Made by a program: the position numbers and the translations under genes. From contig NZ_JBDKWG010000146.1 of assembly GCF_040151475.1 (NCBI RefSeq), positions 201,949 through 265,948 of the forward strand: a stretch of 64,000 bases of DNA, read 5' to 3'. This document shows positions 61,496 through 64,000 of the stretch, one piece after another; the stretch's first letter is position 1, and the number at the start of each line of letters is the position of its first letter. A model generated the notes under the pieces. It was not told the DNA's origin. It was given only the letters and a program-made list of their open reading frames with translations, and made no database searches. This stretch comes from CAXBNB01 sp040151475. Its GTDB lineage: Bacteria; Bacteroidota; Bacteroidia; Cytophagales; Cyclobacteriaceae.

Positions 61496-62206
61496 TCAAT
61501 CCATTCGAACAAGAGTACTTCCTGACAAAACAGGAATGACATCAAACCTGTCAATTTTCAAACAAAATTCAATGTCTTTATTTATTCCAATTTTTGAAAG
61601 ACGCTTTGCATGGGCTGAATTTTGTACGGTCGGTAGTAGCTCATTTTTTACAGCCTGGTAATACTTCAACGCCATATGGGGTGCATCACAATTTAATGTA
61701 TGGCTTTTTTCCAGCTTTTCGATCAGGGCTCCAGCGAACAGACTGTCTTCCATATTTACTTTCCCCTTCCATCCGGCACAATGAATAATTACATCATTGG
61801 GCTGATTGTTAAGATATAGAGCCACCACAGAAAGATTAAGAAAAGCACCTATTATGACTTTATAGGCTTTAATAGATTTTGATATGGCCAAAGTGCCATT
61901 TGTAGTAGTCGCACAGATTGTTTTGCCTTTCAGATTTTCATTCATATAGCTGAAAGGGGAGTTATCCAACTCAAACCCATCAACCTGTTTCCCTCCTCTT
62001 TCTGCTGCACAAATGAATCCTTTATTTTGATATTCTTTGCATTCTTCTAATGTTGCCACAGGTATTATCCCCTTTACTCCACTTGCAAAACCACTTACCA
62101 TACAGGACGTAGCTCGAAGTATATCTACTACAACCACAATCTTTCCTTCCAGATCGTAAGAATCTATAAGGTCGGGAGAAAAACAAACGTCTATTGTTCT
62201 GGCCAA
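61496..62206 (-). CDS. comB: 2-phosphosulfolactate phosphatase family protein
   Basis: A 236-residue ComB-family protein. VVVDILRATSCMVSGFASGV (about 25-44), AAERGGKQVDGFELDNSPF (about 67-85) and KTICATTTNGTLAI (about 94-107) are the family signatures. ComB hydrolyses 2-phosphosulfolactate to sulfolactate in coenzyme M synthesis; no other coenzyme M genes are in the window, so here it may serve sulfolactate metabolism or a different phosphatase role. It starts at the gcvT stop, so the two are cotranscribed. Confidence 0.88.
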   Translation of the reverse strand: MARTIDVCFSPDLIDSYDLEGKIVVVVDILRATSCMVSGFASGVKGIIPVATLEECKEYQNKGFICAAERGGKQVDGFELDNSPFSYMNENLKGKTICATTTNGTLAISKSIKAYKVIIGAFLNLSVVALYLNNQPNDVIIHCAGWKGKVNMEDSLFAGALIEKLEKSHTLNCDAPHMALKYYQAVKNELLPTVQNSAHAKRLSKIGINKDIEFCLKIDRFDVIPVLSGSTLVRMD

Positions 62207-63295
62207 TTACTTTTTGTAAATAGGGAGTTTAACAACTTTTGCCTGAAGTGTTTTATTTCTTACCTGAATAAAAATAGTAGATCCAGGAGTATGGAAGCCT
62301 GTTTGTACATAACCTAATCCAATACCTTTACCCATCATTGGAGACATAGAGCCAGAAGTTACTTTTCCTATTGATTTTCCCTCCTCATCAACTATTTCAT
62401 AGCCCGCTCTGGGAATTCCCCTATCTTCCAATTCAAACCCTACAAGTTTCCTTTTTACACCTTCTTCTTTTTGTTTTAAGAGATTCGCTGAGTTTGTAAA
62501 TTCCTTACTGAATTTAGTCACCCACCCAAGTCCTGCTTCGAGCGGAGATGTAGTGTCATCAATGTCATTTCCATACAGACAAAAGCCCATTTCCAATCTT
62601 AAAGTATCTCTCGCTCCTAATCCAATGGGCTTTATTCCAAACTCTTCTCCAGCTTCAAATATTTTCTCCCAAAGCGATTGAGCAAATTCATTTTTCACAT
62701 ATAACTCAAAACCCCCTGAACCTGTATATCCTGTAGCCGAGATAATGACATTATCGATACCACCTATAGTATCTTTTATAAAATGATAATATTTGATCTC
62801 GGACAAGTCAACACTGGAGAGCTTCTGTAAAGTATTTATTGCTTTAGGCCCCTGTACTGCAAAAAGTGAAATATCATCGGAAATATTTTTAAGCTGAACT
62901 TTATTTTTGTTGAATTTATTTATCCAATTCCAATCTTTTTCAATATTTGAAGCATTCACCACCAACAGGTATTTTTCATCGTCCAACTTGTAGGTAATAA
63001 AGTCGTCGATAATGCCTCCTTCTTCATTGGGCAAACAAGCATATTGTGCCTGACCATTTATCATCTGAGATATATCATTGCTGGATATACTTTGAATAAG
63101 ATCAAAAGCCCCTGTGCCCTGTATCAAAAATTCTCCCATGTGAGACACATCAAAAACACCTACGGCTTCACGCACGCACTTATGTTCTTCAATATCGGAA
63201 CTGTACCTTACTGGCATATTAAAACCTGCAAAAGGCACCATTTTTCCACCCAAAGATTCATGCAAGTCATTGAGTGCTATTTTTTTTACATTCAT
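62207..63295 (-). CDS. gcvT: Glycine cleavage system T protein
   Basis: A 362-residue aminomethyltransferase that takes the aminomethyl group from GcvH to tetrahydrofolate. ATG 63295 (MNVKKIALNDLHESLGGKMVPFAGFNMPVRY) is the family start; an extension to 63328 is less likely. DVSHMGEFLIQG near 48-59 and ATGYTGSGGFELYV near 184-197 are diagnostic. The GcvH gene is at 31 kb, and GcvP is not in the window. Confidence 0.95.
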   Translation of the reverse strand: MNVKKIALNDLHESLGGKMVPFAGFNMPVRYSSDIEEHKCVREAVGVFDVSHMGEFLIQGTGAFDLIQSISSNDISQMINGQAQYACLPNEEGGIIDDFITYKLDDEKYLLVVNASNIEKDWNWINKFNKNKVQLKNISDDISLFAVQGPKAINTLQKLSSVDLSEIKYYHFIKDTIGGIDNVIISATGYTGSGGFELYVKNEFAQSLWEKIFEAGEEFGIKPIGLGARDTLRLEMGFCLYGNDIDDTTSPLEAGLGWVTKFSKEFTNSANLLKQKEEGVKRKLVGFELEDRGIPRAGYEIVDEEGKSIGKVTSGSMSPMMGKGIGLGYVQTGFHTPGSTIFIQVRNKTLQAKVVKLPIYKK

Positions 63296-63325
63296 GTTCT
63301 TTTGATTTGTCTCATATAAGAGTTG

Positions 63326-63333
63326 CAAATGTA
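63326..63333 (-). promoter_or_regulatory. Candidate -7 box of gcvT-comB
   Basis: The minus strand reads TACATTTG followed by C, matching TAnnTTTG, with a leader of about 28 bases to ATG 63295. No -33 TTG was seen at the usual spacing. Confidence 0.4.
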
Positions 63334-63433
63334 GTAATTACATGGAATCCGTGAGATAATTACATAAAAAACAGCTTTTATTTATAACAATGTTCTTCAA
63401 ATTGGATTATATAAATGTGAACCTGAAGAATAG

Positions 63434-63796
63434 TTATTCTCTCATCACTTCCTTTACAATATTTTCCAATTGAACAGGATCTTTGATTGGTTTGCTTACA
63501 AATTTGGAGATGTCCAAATCAAGGTTATTTGTGTTGTAATTAAGGTGAGCCGAAACAATTACTATTTTAGGTCGATGTATCAAAGCTGCCATTGCTTCAA
63601 ATCCATCAAGATAGGGCATTTCAATATCCAGAAACAAAATGTCTGGTTTATATTTTACAGCTCCCATTGCACCATCTACAGAGTTGGTGTAAGTCTTTAT
63701 CAGATGGAGGCTTTTGACTTTGTTTGCCATATATTCAAATATTTCTAAATATAATGGGTCATCGTCAATCGCTATACATGTATATCTTGCCTTCAT
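63434..63796 (-). CDS. Single-domain response regulator
   Basis: A 120-residue receiver domain without an output domain. The acidic pocket AIDDDPLYLEIF (9-20), the phosphoacceptor in LFLDIEMPYLDGFEAM (Asp near 57), VIVSAH with the conserved Ser (near 78-83) and the KPI Lys near 102 are all present. It may act like CheY-type or phosphorelay intermediates. No histidine kinase is adjacent. It ends 106 bases before the gcvT extension start. Confidence 0.88.
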   Translation of the reverse strand: MKARYTCIAIDDDPLYLEIFEYMANKVKSLHLIKTYTNSVDGAMGAVKYKPDILFLDIEMPYLDGFEAMAALIHRPKIVIVSAHLNYNTNNLDLDISKFVSKPIKDPVQLENIVKEVMRE

Positions 63797-63869
63797 ATAT
63801 TCACTGTTTCAAACAGTCTGAAGTGGTTAAAGTATATTGTTTTACTAAATACACATAATATTAAAGAAT

Positions 63870-63912
63870 CCACCCTCTAAGAAGGTGGACTTGAAAAGCC
63901 CCTATAAGGGGC
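63870..63912. repeat. Hairpins at an IS200/IS605-like element end
   Basis: An imperfect hairpin CCACCCTCT/AGAAGGTGG (63870-63888) and a strong hairpin GCCCC/GGGGC (63898-63912) directly follow the stop region of the transposase-like frame. Subterminal hairpins are typical of IS200/IS605 ends. The second one also could act as a terminator. Confidence 0.5.
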
Positions 63913-64000
63913 CAAAATCCAACTTCTGCTGTTCTTCTACTTTTTCTTGTTTCTCTTGATATTGAACATACTTTCTTATCTTTTCTTCATCAAGACCAAT
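63902..64000 (-). CDS. IS200/IS605-like transposase, C-terminal end only
   Basis: The last 32 codons of a minus-strand frame that continues beyond the window. It reads GLDEEKIRKYVQYQEKQEK with a charged Glu/Gln/Lys tail and ends LDFGPL-stop. This helix resembles the C-terminus of Bacteroidota IS200/IS605 TnpA proteins (from memory). The hairpins next to it support the assignment. The rest lies outside the window. Confidence 0.5.
   Translation of the reverse strand: MGLDEEKIRKYVQYQEKQEKVEEQQKLDFGPL

Overview
The window looks like a chromosomal segment of an AT-rich Bacteroidota, most likely a member of the Cytophagales. The evidence is the -7 promoter boxes of the TAnnTTTG type, an energy-transducing TonB with a proline and acid-rich linker, a CcmB-C-D-E-F haem export block with a Cys-type CcmE, a DUF4407 membrane protein, an ECF sigma factor followed by a tiny partner gene, and the lack of recognisable strong Shine-Dalgarno sites. 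No rRNA, tRNA or CRISPR array was recognised.

Layout. 1-2.6 kb is a decayed accessory patch: a frameshifted AlbA_2/ATPase-type regulator, a second eroded fragment of the same family, and a DUF6922-like/AbiEii-like pair whose 3' end is interrupted by a 132-bp element with perfect 21-bp inverted termini. 3-23 kb is a Wzx/Wzy-dependent surface polysaccharide locus: Wzz-like chain-length protein, a pseudaminic acid block (PseB, PseC, PseF, PseH-like, an N-formyltransferase, PseI), two GT-B transferases, Wzx flippase, Wzy polymerase, an acetyltransferase, GT4 and GT2 transferases, an SDR, the initiating phosphoglycosyltransferase, a Wzi-like outer membrane protein and a soluble CapD-like SDR. Two inverted copies of a short dispersed repeat bracket the last two genes. 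23.8-28.1 kb has a class V aminotransferase, a large metallopeptidase/propeller/barrel protein and a DUF427 protein. 28.4-37.9 kb is housekeeping: sigma factor and partner, Nth, TonB, VanZ-like, GcvH, GH3, a lipoprotein, and CcmF-E-D-C-B. 38-42.7 kb is a nucleotide-sugar operon (UDP-GlcA epimerase, RmlA, RmlC, UDP-GlcA decarboxylase, UDP-sugar dehydrogenase). 42.7-46.9 kb holds a helical-repeat protein divergent from a small secreted peptide and an orphan oligopeptide-binding lipoprotein. 47-64 kb is mixed: ComM/YifB, PrfC, GH16, RmlD-like, an ion channel with an odd filter, arylamine N-acetyltransferase, a 973-residue FAD/Fe-S oxidoreductase, Psd, glutamate dehydrogenase, small proteins, DUF4407, ComB, GcvT, a single-domain response regulator, and the end of an IS200/IS605-like transposase at the right edge.

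How the parts work together (inference). The polysaccharide locus should build an undecaprenyl-linked repeat unit started by the 18.7-kb phosphoglycosyltransferase, decorated with a formylated pseudaminic-acid-type sugar and acetyl groups, flipped by Wzx, polymerised by Wzy and length-controlled by Wzz, with Wzi anchoring it at the outer membrane. The 38-42 kb operon and the RmlD-like gene at 51 kb would supply further activated sugars. The most unusual items are the Pse block without PseG but with a formyltransferase, the two small mobile-like elements, the secreted peptide with its neighbours, the CXXXY CcmE and the channel with an aberrant selectivity filter.
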